Assembly: GCA_963277665.1 (NCBI GenBank)
Contig: OY728136.1
Span: 1,974,076,576-1,974,140,575 of the forward strand
Source of the DNA: Viscum album
Taxonomy: Eukaryota > Streptophyta > Magnoliopsida > Santalales > Viscaceae
Length of the DNA stretch: 64,000 bases
Direction of reading: 5' to 3'
The first letter of the stretch is position 1; each line of letters starts with the position of its first letter. The position numbers were made by a program, and so were the translations under genes. Below, one piece after another: positions 1-11,649 of the stretch. Under the pieces are notes generated by a model, which saw only the letters and a list, made by a program, of their open reading frames with translations, had not been told where the DNA came from and searched no databases.

Positions 1-1033
1 TTAGCTTTGTAGTACTTCTTTCTATTTCTCTCAGAATTATTTTCCTTTCTATCTTTTCTCTTAAGCATAGGAAAATCAGGCCTTATATGTCCAACTATTT
101 TTCATTCATTACAAGTGACTTCAGAGTCTTTGTTATCCTTTATTTAGTTTTTCTTATATCTATAATGAAAGTCCTTATTCCCAACTATATTGTTCATCCA
201 TAAAGAAAGATTAGATAGTTCATTCTCAGAATGTTCACTTTCACGTGATTTATATAAAATAGTAACCTTCTTATAATTAGATCTTGTAACTCTATCAGGA
301 GTCTTGGATTTCATATAATTTTAAGTAGTTGTAAAAGAAACACTTAAATTTCTATTCTTCATATTAACATTATCAGAATCTCTCTTCATTCTAGTCTCAT
401 GTTGAAGAAGTGTTCCAAAAATCTCATCAAGAGTGATCTGTGAGACTTTCTTATTCTCATATATAGCTGTTCTCTTGGATTCCCACTCATTAGGCATGAT
501 GTCTATAATCTTGTATATAATTTCCTCATCATCTGAACCTTTTCACTCATAGATTGTAACCTGATGACAATAATCATAAATCTCTGTTGTACCTTACATA
601 TAGGTTCTCCATAAGGAAATAAAAAACCATGGTACTCATCTCTAAGCATAGATCTTCTAGTTTTAATAACATTGGAAGTTACAAAATGTGTAACTTCAAG
701 CATCGTCCAAATACAATTTGCTACTTCACAAGAAGAAATCCGTCTATATATATTCTTGTTTATGGAACACAACAAAGTATTGTGTACCTTATAGTTTAGT
801 TGATATTCTAACTTTTCTTGATTAGTAAAAGTTCTGACTTTCTTAACATAAATCTTGTAATCTCCAGTAAGCATAACAAATTTTTCCACTCCAGTGTTAA
901 TAATAAAAGTGTTCATACGATCTCTCCAATATTCATAATCATTCCCATCAAAAATAGGTGGTCTAGAAGGATTAATATTGTCAATTGAACCAACATTCAT
1001 TATTTCCATCTTAAAGAAAATATTTCCACACAA
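1..1033 (-). pseudogene. copia gag (capsid) fragment
   Basis: Codes for the N-terminal part of a Ty1/copia Gag, the structural protein of the virus-like particle. The open part (503-1033, 176 aa) starts shortly after the PBS-leader and contains the family hallmark RPPIFDGNDYEYWRDRM near residue 25, followed by the usual W-rich helical region. Further along the minus strand (about 75-125) a broken zinc knuckle is visible: the first Cys and GHIRPD remain, but a stop codon interrupts it and the last Cys is changed. Frames are shifted after about base 503. The start Met at 1033 is plausible but a second Met six codons later is as likely. Non-functional, partial. Confidence 0.75.
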
Positions 1034-1156
1034 ACTTTTCAGTAATATATATTTGTAAACAAAGATAACAATATCCTAAGAAAGGAAAATATAGAACAAT
1101 GAAAAAATTGAGCAAGAAAACTTATATTTTAATATAAGTGTTTCAAAGACCTATTA

Positions 1157-1164
1157 TGATACCA
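1157..1164 (-). other. Primer binding site, initiator-Met tRNA
   Basis: On the minus strand this reads TGGTATCA, two to three bases downstream of the LTR end (...CCTACA). It is the standard minus-strand primer site of plant copia and gypsy elements and fixes the inner LTR boundary at 1167. Confidence 0.8.
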
Positions 1165-1880
1165 ATTGTAGGATCAAAATGATATTGATTGTAGTATCAG
1201 AATAATGATGTAGATGATCAATATACAATAGAAGGGTGAATTTTATACAGTAAAAAATTCCTTTGGAACTTTTAAATATTGTAATGTTTAACAAAGTTAA
1301 ACAAGGTAAATTCCAAAGACCTGTTAGTTTCTATAAATTTGATTGATTCCGGAAATGTGGTTCTGGAAACGAAACTTAAGAAAAGTTTACATAGATAAAT
1401 ATTCTACCTTAAAGAGTATATAATCTCACTAATCAGAGTACAAGTATAAGAAAGTATAAGACAGTTATACTTTCCTCAACAACCAAAATGTAGTGGAAAA
1501 CATGAAACAATACATGTAACAAGTAGTAAATATTTTAACCCAAAGAAAAGGGTATCTAAAAACCTTGGATAAAGGTCCCTTGATTTATACTTTCAATAAA
1601 GTTTGTCTTATGTGCACCAGGTTAATCCCTCAATACGAATATCGGAGTCTGCCTTCCTATCCCCACAAGCCCTCGAACTTCAAGGTAGTCGGCACCTCTG
1701 TCTTCTTATCCTAGGAAACCCTCAAATGTACTCAACAACATTCAGAGTCGCACGAAGAAATTCTGAACAAGATGATCACTACGCACAAAGCATGAAGGCC
1801 TCTCTCTAGAAATCACTTCATAGCATGTAATCTCTAGAGTCGTAGAATAGTTCATCAATGTTATGAGCTCTTTCAAATGA

Positions 1881-1894
1881 GCTCCTATTTATAG
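1881..1894 (-). promoter_or_regulatory. Putative LTR promoter TATA box
   Basis: Minus strand reads CTATAAATAGGAGC, a near-consensus plant TATA box about 720 bases upstream of the LTR end. Flanking GAGCTC sites form a small repeat. Position inside the LTR suits the U3/R start; activity is inferred only. Confidence 0.5.
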
Positions 1895-2147
1895 GCACAT
1901 ATTCAACGGTTTTCTCCCTCCTCCAATGGTCATATTTTTCCTTCAATTTTAGAGGGACTTGTAAAAATGTCATTCAAACAATGGTTGGTTAGAAATGGAA
2001 AGCACGACATCGTTTTATAACTCAAACAAGGGTAAGAAAAAATATGGTTGCTTAACCAAAACCATTTTTTTGAATGTAAGGAAAAATAAAAGTTCAAGGT
2101 CTAACCAAAAAACCATTCAGTGTCTATCAAACATGAATATTTGGATT

Positions 2148-2588
2148 CTGCATTCAAAATAATTCGGAACCTAAATTATATAGAATTTTGGAGTCTGTAT
2201 TTGAAGGAAATTTGGAGTCTGAATTCATAAGAATTAGGATTCTGAACTCAGAAAGTTCAGAGTTTGAATTCAAAAAATTCAGAGTTTGAACTTAGAAAGT
2301 TCGGAGTCTGAATTCAGAGAATTCAGAGTCTGAACTCAGAAAGTTCGGAGTCTGAATTCAGAGAATTCTAAGTCTGAACTCAGAATGTTTGGAGTCTGAA
2401 TTTAGAGAATTCGGAGTCGGAACTCAGAAAGTTTAGAGTTATAATTCAAAGAATTTGGAGTCTGAACTCAGAATGTTCTAGAGTCTGAATTCAGATAATT
2501 CGAAGACTGAATTCAGAGAATTTGAAACCTAAATTTAGAGAATTCAGAGTATGAATTAGGGGAATTCGGAACCTGAATTCAGATCCTA
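2148..2588. repeat. Minisatellite, ~22-bp units (GAATTC-rich)
   Basis: About 18-20 imperfect units built on AATTCGGAGTCTGAATTCAG, with alternation of GAATTC and GAACTC versions, so that a 44-46 bp higher-order unit is visible in the middle. It sits in the putative U3 of the left copia LTR. No coding role is seen. Confidence 0.85.
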
Positions 2589-5500
2589 AAAAAAATAATC
2601 TATGTATAAGTATTAATAAGATTCTGAGGTTTTAGATACGAAGCCAAATTTTATACTTAGAATGAAAATGAGTTATATTATAATATAAACAATGAAAAAA
2701 TGGTAAGGATAAATTTCTGTGGGGAAGGAAAATTTCTTTATGAATGTAAAACATAGGGAAAAGAAATTTTCCTTAAGATAGAGTGTTTGGGTTTTTCAAA
2801 ACAAGAAGGAATGGAAAAGTCATAAGGAAACCTTATTGACTCAATAATAGGGTATGATCCTACTGGTTGAGTCCATCACCTCCTTTTTCTGTGTCAATTG
2901 GATTTGTTAAAACCCTTTATTTATACTAATCATGTGATCATTGTTCAATGACTATATTATCAATTTTAAAGATTCTCAACAGTATTTTAAATCCAATTGG
3001 ATATAATAAAATAAAATATGCTCATGGTTTTTCTATAACCATATATAATAAAACTTTTAATTAAATAAAAAGTGTAATTTTATTTATAAAAATTTGGGAT
3101 GATACACATTTAGTAGGAATACAAAAATTAGGGATCAAATGAATAAAAAAGTTGTGAATTTTGTAACATTTAGATTAATATTTCTATAGATATGTTTTTT
3201 TTTCAAGAATTGATTTTAAAAAAAATACTACTATGTGAATAGAAAATTATTTATAAAAGAATTATGTGACATATTTGATGATGGTTTAAATATATTTTTA
3301 AATTTTATAGAGAGTAAGTTTGCATGAAGTGAAATTTGTTTCATGAAATTTAATAAAATTTATTTAAGATCATAATTAAAGATAAAATGAATATAAAATA
3401 AATAAGTTGGATAATGAATTTTTCAACCAAATCATGAATTGATGAAAATGTTTACCATTTTAAATGAATTATTTGAGTTGGGTGACCAACCGATTCATAT
3501 AGCTATATATTTTGTAACTATATTATTAATAAAATCATAAAATTTAAACGGGTTAAATAAAATATGTGACTTTGAATGTGTGTTTTAAACTTAATTAAAT
3601 ATATCAAATAGAAGTTTTCATGAGTTATTGATTTCAATTATTAATAATCTATTATTTTTAATATAATGATTATAATTTAATTTTGTAAGTGAAAATAATT
3701 ATTGGATATATAATTTTAATTTTATCTCTCTCCAAATCTAGGGATTTGAAATGTGTGGAATTAATAACAAAGAGATAATGTCTAGGAACACATTATTAAT
3801 GAAGGTTTTGAATATTATTTTTTTGAATGTATCACATATTTTTTATAATGAAACCAAATTTATATTTTTATTAGAATAAATATGTTTTGAAATTACTAAT
3901 GGGTGTAATGGCCATGAATAAAGACTAGATAACCTAAGGTAATATATTTAGAGTAGAATAAGTGAAAAATTTATCTTATTTGACCATGAAAGAATTAAAA
4001 TACTTTTTTTTAATAAATGAATAAAAATCTAAGAAAAAGGAAAATGTTAAAATTAAATTAGAAAGATTCTCTATGGTTTGTTTAAAATACTAATACATAA
4101 ATAATTTTTTTAATATATGTCAAGTGTTAATGATGGGGAATTCTTAATATAATAGTGTAATGATTTAAATAAAGAGTCATTTGGATCTTATTTATTTTAA
4201 TATTTTTTGAATAATGAAAATAAATTCAACACGTAGAGATATGTATCTTTTCTCTTTACTGATTAATTTACATTGAGTCTTATATCATTTAATTGAATAA
4301 TAAATTTTATCATCACAAAATGTTTAAATTTTCTTATGAAGTAAAAACGAGTATATTTCATGTTAAGAAAATATAAATGAACAATTTTTTAGACTATATA
4401 TGTACATGATTTTTCAATTAACATTAAAATTATGGGGGTTTTACAAAATTGTTTTTATCCTTATAGTCCAAAAAATATAGTTACTAAATGGAAGAATAAT
4501 TATATTATTGACATTAAAAGAATTATGTTTATGGAACATAGGAATTTAAGATATTTTTTGTAAAAAAAATATTATTATTTGTTATTAAAAAGGATAAAAT
4601 CATTTATGTTCCCCAATGAGGTATGGTTTAAAATTTGACATTGGCTAAATTATTTTCGTATTTTTAAAAATCATTTCCTTATGAAAATAAGAATTAAAAA
4701 TATTTTGATTTTTGAGTAATGTGTAGTTGAAATTCTATTTTTTGTTCATCAACCAAATGAAATGGTACACTTCTATTTTAATGAGAACATGGAAGGGATT
4801 ATTGATAATGAAGAAAAGAGGTGATAAAAAATTATTTTATGTTGTTAATGGAATATATTGGATAAAAAAATTGGAAATTATGTTTAAAAAATAATGGAAA
4901 ATAAAATTATCAAATTATTAAAGAGTATATTGAAGAAAATGTGGATTAAAGTGAAAAGAATATTTTTATTAAAGAAGAGACAACCAAATCACTATATAAA
5001 ATATTTATAAGAGATAATAAATGTTAAAACTAATATAAATATTCCTTAAATCATTAATATTGTAATGTTCCATAAACTCTATGCTTTATCATGCAACATG
5101 CTTGCATATACCAATGATGTGTGATATCACATTATTAGAGGGTATATCATTACACTACATGCGATATCATTTAGATGAATTCCATTTAATATAATGTTAT
5201 TTGATATGTTTTTATAATGTTTTTTGTTAATTTTTTATGTGTTAAATGGTTTAATGAAGGCATGACATAATGAAAATACATTATAATTTTTATAACATAA
5301 TATATTTTTCATCTAAATCATGGTAATTTTTTTATACAATGTTTTTGAAATTTTTATACTTAAATAATTTAAGAAATGAATTATGTATATGGACTTCTAA
5401 AAAATATAAATAAATTTGAGACCTGGAAATTTTATGTTTGATATTTTTTCAAATTTTGAGAAACTTTTCTTCTGATGGGTGAAACTGTATCTATTACAAA

Positions 5501-6409
5501 AATTATATTGAAATTTTGATCACGTTGATGGATTTGAGATACAGTAGTCATTTATGTGTTTAATATTGGTGAATTTATTTTGTGTTTTTAATCTTTATAA
5601 GTACGAAGTGCCTATGAAACAGGGTAAGTAAAATTTTTTATTAATATATTTATTTTTGGGATTTTATGATTAAATGTTTATGTGGAATGTATGATTTATT
5701 ATGATGTAGTACGAAAATAAAATATTAAAATACATGGATAAAATGTATGTATATGAATGTAAACATGTTAGGGGATTTAAAAAGGTGGAATTAATGAACA
5801 GTTATATGGGTTATGAGGGGAAGAGATAGGGGATAATTGATAGGGAATCAATAGTGGGAATTATGATGAGGTATTTGTGGTGGAAATTAGGGGATTAACC
5901 AAATGTATTTATTTCTACCATGAAGTCAATTTACTTCACCATTATTTAATTTTTATATATTCTTTCAAGGAATATAAAATTTTCACATTTATGTATTGGG
6001 GAAATTTCAAGAGTAGTGTAGATGGAAATAAAAAAATGATTAGTGGTAAATATCAGAGAAATTGTGACTTGTGTTCATCGTTTAATCAAGGTAATTGTGT
6101 CTATAATTTTTCTTATTTTATGTTATCCGTGTGGAATTATAATAATTTTATTATTTTTGGATAATGGAGTTAATATAAAATTCATGATAAATCAAATTCA
6201 TGAAAATTAAATGTTTTTTATAATTGAACTGTTAAAATTCTTCTTATTGAATTTCCTTGGATAGTAATGGTGGTCAAAGGATTATTTAAACTAAATAATT
6301 GTTTAATTCCATAATTAAAAAATTATTGATCATTTTTATAAATCCATGAAAATATGAATTGGTTTTTTTATCAATATTGGGATATCAGTCTAAAACCACA
6401 ACTCCATAT

Positions 6410-6430
6410 CCATGGTTTGTAAAACCATGG
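6410..6430. repeat. Short perfect inverted repeat
   Basis: Arms CCATGGTTT and AAACCATGG separated by GTA. Could form a 9-bp hairpin. No associated gene is seen. Confidence 0.7.
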
Positions 6431-6542
6431 CAACGGGGTATCCTATAGCCATAACCAAATAAGGACTTTGGGAAACTGTTTATGTGAACCATCGATGTAG
6501 GTTCCAGGAGCCACCAACATTTTTATAATTATATAAAAATTT

Positions 6543-6561
6543 CACATACATACATACATAC

Positions 6562-6592
<31 letters not shown>
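6543..6592. repeat. CATA/TA microsatellite
   Basis: Runs of CATACATA followed by TATATATA. Simple sequence repeat. Confidence 0.9.
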
Positions 6593-6593
<1 letters not shown>

Positions 6594-6906
6594 TCACAAT
6601 GTATCTGTAAAGTGTTAAATGAAATATACAAGGGGATCAAGGATCAAATATCACAGATGTGTTTTATTTTTTAATGGTTACTGCCTTGAAATTCAACTAT
6701 AAATATAAATAACATATAGATAGAGTCCACCCATGACGTTTGATGCCTTGGAACATAGTTAAAATCCATGTTAGTATCATGGTCCATAATATAATTGAAA
6801 AGGGCCCATGATCTACGTGGAAAATGGCCAAAGGCTATTACCATGATCCTGGGGCCTACTATAATGATTTTGGCCCATAAATGTAGGTAAATATTCTAGC
6901 ACTATA

Positions 6907-7929
6907 TCTAAAATATCATTTAATTATAGAAATAAATTATTATTATGATTTATGAGTATTCATTTTATGGATTCATAATCAAAATTATTTTATAAATAAT
7001 TTTATAAAAGTTCTCCATAGAAAAATATATGGTTTTATTTAACTAAATTTTTTTTCAAGAACTACATGGTTTAAATTAAAATATAAATATTAAAATTTTA
7101 AATAAATTATTTGATAAAAATTATTTCTTTTTTATATCATCATATAAAATTTTTAGGACGGTTAATTTTGTGGATATTTCTGAAAATATTAATTTTTGAG
7201 TGAATAGTGAAAATGTCAATATTTTCAAAATTGTCATCTTGTTTCTTTGAATCATGTAATAAAAAAGTAAATATAGTTTTTATTTGTTTTTAAAGTAAAA
7301 TAAGATCAGTTTTATTAAACATATTCTAAATAATTACATGGGAGTCAATATTGTATTATATTTTGATATAGGTTCGTGTTTATGCTTAAAAAATAATTTT
7401 CTACAAATGGGTTTTTTTTTTAATTTTTCCCTGGATATAAATTTAATTTAGTCTAATTATAAAAATTAAATCATTAAAATTTAATCCAAATTTGGAATTA
7501 GGAGGTTCAAATTTATTAATGAGGTTTATTTTATTTTTGGTTATTATGAATAGTAACCATGATAAAAATGTGTTACAACGATAAAGGTTAAATCATGTTA
7601 ATTAAGGTAAGAAAAAATTAATCCCAACAAAAATATCATATTTTATATTGGATTATACTAATTTGAAACTTATCACTATATATTCAAAATAAATTTATTT
7701 ATTTTTCTTTACCATGAGTGTGACTTAATATTATTTTAAATCATTGAATGGTTACAAGTGTGACACTTTACTCATTTATAAAAGGGAACCTCCTCTAATA
7801 TCTTCATCGCACCTTTTGAGTGCTCTAGTTTGTCTAATACTAAAAAAAATATCACCCCAAAATCCATCCCCATGTTCTAGAGGTCCTTGTATCCCTGAAA
7901 CACGAAACCTAGTAGGAATAATGTGTAAG
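6907..7929 (+). repeat. Element A 5' LTR, piece 1
   Basis: Left part of the 5' LTR up to the copia B insertion. It aligns by eye to 34549-35560. It carries a TATA box at 7777. The segment ends in GTAAG, the left copy of the copia B target duplication. Confidence 0.7.
7777..7783 (+). promoter_or_regulatory. Element A LTR TATA box (5' copy)
   Basis: TATAAAA followed by GGGAAC. It is preceded by GTTACAAGTGTGACAC, and the whole block recurs in the 3' LTR at 35420. Conservation in two otherwise diverged LTR copies supports a real promoter. Confidence 0.65.
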
Positions 7930-9623
7930 AGTTAGGTCCACTAGGTTGAATACCCTAAGAGGGGGGTGAATCAGGGTATGGTAGATTAAAACTTTCTCCC
8001 TTTTGGATCTTGTTTCGTTGTTAGACAAAACTCAATTATTTCTTCCTCTCATGGAAATATACAGACTGATATGAAATCATGCACAAGACACCGTGAATTT
8101 TACTTGGTTCACCCTCACTGGGTTGCGTACAAGTAGCATACAATGGAAATGTTTCTATATACCAAATTCACTAAGGCTCACAGCCAATAATGAGTACAAT
8201 GTTTAGGCTAGATCTTCTATACCCAGGCTAACTTCCTTTACAAGGTTTAGGGGCTTCTCACTACATTCCCAAGGATCACTTCCTATTCCTCTTTCTCTAG
8301 CTCCCTGCTAGTGGAAAGGATCATCGCCTTCCTCTTCCTTCTCTCACTGCTCTTGGAATGGAATCCACTAATAGTTTATGGACTTGTAAGTCAAACACAA
8401 TTTATGGACATGTCCCTTAATTTTCATGAATTTATGCATCCTCAACTATAGGTAGATGCTCTGTTGAAATTCCTTTTTCACCTAAAGATGAATTCCACCT
8501 TCCCGGGTATTGATAGGTACCGAAAAATACTTTCGCAAACTGAATTAAATCTTTCACAAACTTCCTTGTGAAAATTGTGAACCACCTTGTCCACTGCATA
8601 CTATGTAGTGGGTTTTGTATGTGGAAGACATCCTTTGCGTACCGCTTCTGCCGCTACGAACCACCCTTCATCTGTAGACTTTCTCCACTTTTGCGATCGC
8701 GTACTGCTACCACGTACCAACTCCGCGAACCTCCTTTGTGAAATTCTTCTTGTCTATGAACTATTCTCTATTCGTGTACTGCTTTCACTTCTACGTACCA
8801 GATCTCCCCCTCTGTGTACCACTTACAAAATTCACTCTCTCCCATATCAGAGACTCCTCCTCCACATACCAAGTCTTAAACTGGTACATCTTTTCGCTTA
8901 AATCCTTTGGTGGAAATTCTTCTACGCGAACCACTCTAGCCTTTGCAGGGTTATCCCTCGTGAAACACCTTCAGACTTTTCTGAAATCATGAATCAAAAG
9001 ATGTTATCTAATGATATTAGATCTCCATAGTAATTAGGGGTATTATCTATTCTTATATAGGAAAAGATACCCACTTAATCGGCTGAACCAAGATTTACCA
9101 AATCTTTGATTCGATACAACCTCCACAGCATACTGATCCTTCTACCATTGTAAATCACTCCAATTATGCGAAACATTTTTTCCACATTGTCTGCATACCA
9201 CCTTGGCTCCAACACGGTCAATCTTCTCTGTCGATGCCAATTTATCTGCGTACCACACCACCTTCCCCCACTAACCATTTTTTGTTTTGTAAACCTCACT
9301 TTCTTACCGTTTCTGCCGCTCCGCTTATTGTTCCCTGAAATGGTATGTGGCCCATGAATTATGGTACGCGATTCTCACCCTTTTCCAATTTTCTTCAACA
9401 TTCTTCATGTCGTTCACTCCTATGTAGAAATCCTTCCTTTTCCAAATCAAACTCCCTATTTTGAAGCCCAAAAATTTGGAAACACTGGGAAAATGACGCC
9501 ACCTTAAAAACATGTCTTGGGTAAACATCAATCGTACTCATTTGCAGTCAGATGGCTCTTTCAACAAACACAACCTCACCAAAAACATACCGAGAGGATG
9601 AATTGATGGATTTTTTTCCAAAA
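7930..9623 (-). repeat. Element B 3' LTR
   Basis: 1694 bp, similar along its whole length to 15400-17096 (for example GAGAGGGGGGTGAATCA at 7958 and 15428). TATA box on the minus strand at 9051-9060. It contains many degenerate GCGTACCAC / GCGAACCAC motifs at about 8580-8990 and 9130-9370. Confidence 0.9.
9051..9060 (-). promoter_or_regulatory. Element B LTR TATA box (3' copy)
   Basis: Minus strand CTATATAAGA, conserved in the other LTR at 16524-16533 with matching flanks. Confidence 0.55.
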
Positions 9624-9635
9624 ATCTCCCCCTTT
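9624..9635 (-). other. Element B polypurine tract
   Basis: Minus strand reads AAAGGGGGAGAT directly before the 3' LTR, the plus-strand primer expected for a plant copia element. Confidence 0.85.
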
Positions 9636-9839
9636 GTGTTTGTTGACAAATCCACTCATAACAATACAACACATTTTGATACCACATTAAAACACCTTCC
9701 ATATTTAACCACTATTTTCTTCACGTGATTATGATAGTGATCAAGTATTTACTAAACACATACTCTAAGACCACATGAGTAATGATCAGTGTGATAAACA
9801 TAAGTAAATTAAAATTTCATCAAATAATCACTTCATCTC

Positions 9840-9871
9840 TGACACCAATTTTTGATACAAAACTGATACCA
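9840..9871 (-). other. Two extra PBS-like motifs near the 3' end of element B
   Basis: On the minus strand CAACA-ATTGGTATCAG (TGGTATCA at 9864-9871) is followed by ATTGGTGTCAGAG (9840-9847). They look like copies of an LTR-end/PBS junction but lie between RNase H and the PPT. The noncoding stretch 9636-10250 holds nothing else recognisable. Confidence 0.5.
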
Positions 9872-10249
9872 ATTGTTGAGTGTTGGAAGCCTTCTGACAC
9901 CATTCCAACACTACTCTTCTGCTTTTATCATGATCCTCAGTCATTGTGATATCTAATCATTAATCAATCACTTATAGAATAATCATATTTAATGCTCCCC
10001 CTATCTTATAGATCTTCCAAATAGCTTCAACTCATCTATAACTCCCCTTATCTCGCTGCTCCACTGAACAGCTTATCCCCATGTCCTTTATTCCCAAAAA
10101 ATAGTCACACTTTCTCCCCATTTTTCAACGAACTCGAAGGGCGCTTCAAGGTTGTCTTCAATAGGTTAAAGAACACATATCAACACATTAGGGAAAGACA
10201 CATCATACCTTGGGGATAGGGGACTCACATTTATAATTTTTCAAGTGCA

Positions 10250-10931
10250 GGAAGTCGACTGGACTCCCAAAGCTCGTCGATGCCTTTCAAATGCTTCTTT
10301 GGGTATGGCCTTTGTCAGAATGTCTGCAACCTGTTGTTCTGTAGGCACATAATCCAACTTCACAAGCCCTTTCTCCACCTTCTCCTTGATAAAATTATAT
10401 TTTATTTCAATGTTATTTGTCCTTGAGTGATGGAATGGATTTTTTTCTCAGATTTATAGAACTTGAATTATCACAATGAATTCTGATCAGAGACTTCACT
10501 TCAATTCTCATATCTTCAAGTTGTTGCTCCATCCACAATAGTTGTGTGCAAGCTTGAGTAGCTGCATTGTATTAATCCTCTATAGTTCTCAATGAAATGT
10601 AATATTATTTCTTTCTTGACCAAGAAATACACAATCCACCAAGATAAAAGGCACCTCCGGATGTTGATTTCCTATCATATGTTGAACCGGCTCAATTCAC
10701 ATCTCTATATCCCAATAACTCTGGATGAGATTTTTCATTGTACATTAGGACAAAATCCATTGTTCCCTTTATATAATGAAGAATTATTTTTACTGTTATC
10801 ATGTGTATCTCCTTGGGATTGCTTTGATACCTTGCTACATGGCATGTGAAAAATACAATATCAAGCCTTGTCGCTATCAGGTATAATAGACTTCCAATGA
10901 TCTTCCTGTATTCTATGATATTAACTGGCAT
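10250..10931 (-). pseudogene. Element B RNase H domain (pol)
   Basis: RNase H degrades the RNA strand during reverse transcription. The open part 10692-10931 carries the copia signature YRKIIGSLLYLIATRLDI, then SNPKEIHM and YIKGTMDF leading toward the first RNase H motif (LLGYRDVN). The rest, down to about 10250, is frameshifted but still shows the downstream block ending near the usual copia terminus. It follows RT directly as part of one polyprotein. Not functional. Confidence 0.8.
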
Positions 10932-11560
10932 ACCTTTATCTTGTCATGATAGTTTCAACTGGGTGAGAACTGGAGTCTTCATATCTTTGGAATTATCCAT
11001 TCCAAACCTTCTCAAAACCTCCTTTGCATATTTATATTGGGAAGTAAAAGTTCCATTCTTTCCTTGCATCACTTGTAAGCCAAGGAAAAATGACATCTCC
11101 CCAATCATCGACATTTCGACCTCGCTTTTCATGAATTCAGAAAAATATCTATATTGTGCTTCATCTAATCCACCAAAGATTATGTCATTGACATAAACCG
11201 GCACCATCATTCTTTGACTATTTTCATTATTGAAATAAAAATTGTAATCAAATCCACCACGCTGGAAACTAAGCTTCTTTAGAAACTGATCAATCATTGA
11301 ATACCATGCTCTTGGTGTTTTCTTCAATCCATATAAAGCCTTCTTCATCCGACAAACTCTTTTCTCATATTCATGAATGAGAAAACCATCTAGTTGCCCA
11401 ATTTAGACTTCTTCTTCCAAAACTCCATTCAAAAATGCTGACTTGACATCCATCTGGAAAACATTAAACTTTTGTTGCACAGCTATGGACAAGAATAATC
11501 TAATTGTTTCTAGCCTTGAGATGGGTGAAAATGCCTCATCAACATCAATACCCTCTATCT
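10932..11560 (-). pseudogene. Element B reverse transcriptase (pol)
   Basis: Copia RT. The open part 10944-11348 begins MKKALYGLKKTPRAWY, the diagnostic copia RT block (usual form KALYGLKQAPRAW), then the active-site region PVYVNDIIFGG and the block FFLGLQVMQ. The first Asp of the YVDD active site is Asn (codon AAT), which should abolish polymerase activity. Upstream (about 11349-11560), MDVKSAFLNGVLEEEV is visible with a stop after it. Neighbours are integrase upstream and RNase H downstream, fixing the copia order. Confidence 0.9.
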
Positions 11561-11649
11561 GGGAGTACCCTTTTCACACAAGGCATGATTTGTTTCAAAT
11601 CACAACACCTTCTTCATTTATTTTGTTGTGAAAGACCCATTTTGTCTCT

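Larger units (their letters stand above)
1..2803 (-). mobile_element. Ty1/copia retrotransposon, 5' part (LTR, PBS, gag); truncated by window edge
   Basis: Read on the minus strand, the order is LTR (about 2803 to 1167), PBS (1164 to 1157), leader, then gag running off the left edge. The PBS reads TGGTATCA, the plant initiator-Met tRNA complement. The LTR has a TATA-like box and a minisatellite. The inner LTR edge (TGTAGG on plus at 1167) is well placed by the PBS. The outer edge at 2803 (plus ...AAAACA) is only a guess, because the second LTR lies outside the window. The pol genes and 3' LTR would be left of base 1. Confidence 0.75.
1167..2803 (-). repeat. Copia 5' LTR (outer edge approximate)
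   Basis: Inner edge set by the adjacent PBS. Minus-strand TATA-like box at 1881-1894; upstream of it (higher coordinates) the U3 holds a minisatellite of ~22-bp units (2148-2588). The outer edge is tentative because no partner LTR is in the window. Confidence 0.6.
2804..6906. other. AT-rich stretch without recognised gene
   Basis: About 4.1 kb of AT-rich DNA with no supported gene. It is bounded by the left copia LTR and by the start of the 5' LTR of element A. Contents noted: a CATA/TA microsatellite near 6543-6592 and a short perfect inverted repeat at 6410-6430. It probably consists of decayed transposon sequence, but I could not assign it to a family. Confidence 0.5.

Noticed and set aside
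5877..6164. 95-aa ORF in AT-rich DNA
   Set aside because: Rich in F, Y, I and N as expected from AT-rich noncoding DNA; no motif, no homologue recognised.
8587..9531. Several ORFs of 60-104 aa
   Set aside because: All inside the 3' LTR of copia B, produced by the GCGTACCAC motif repeats.
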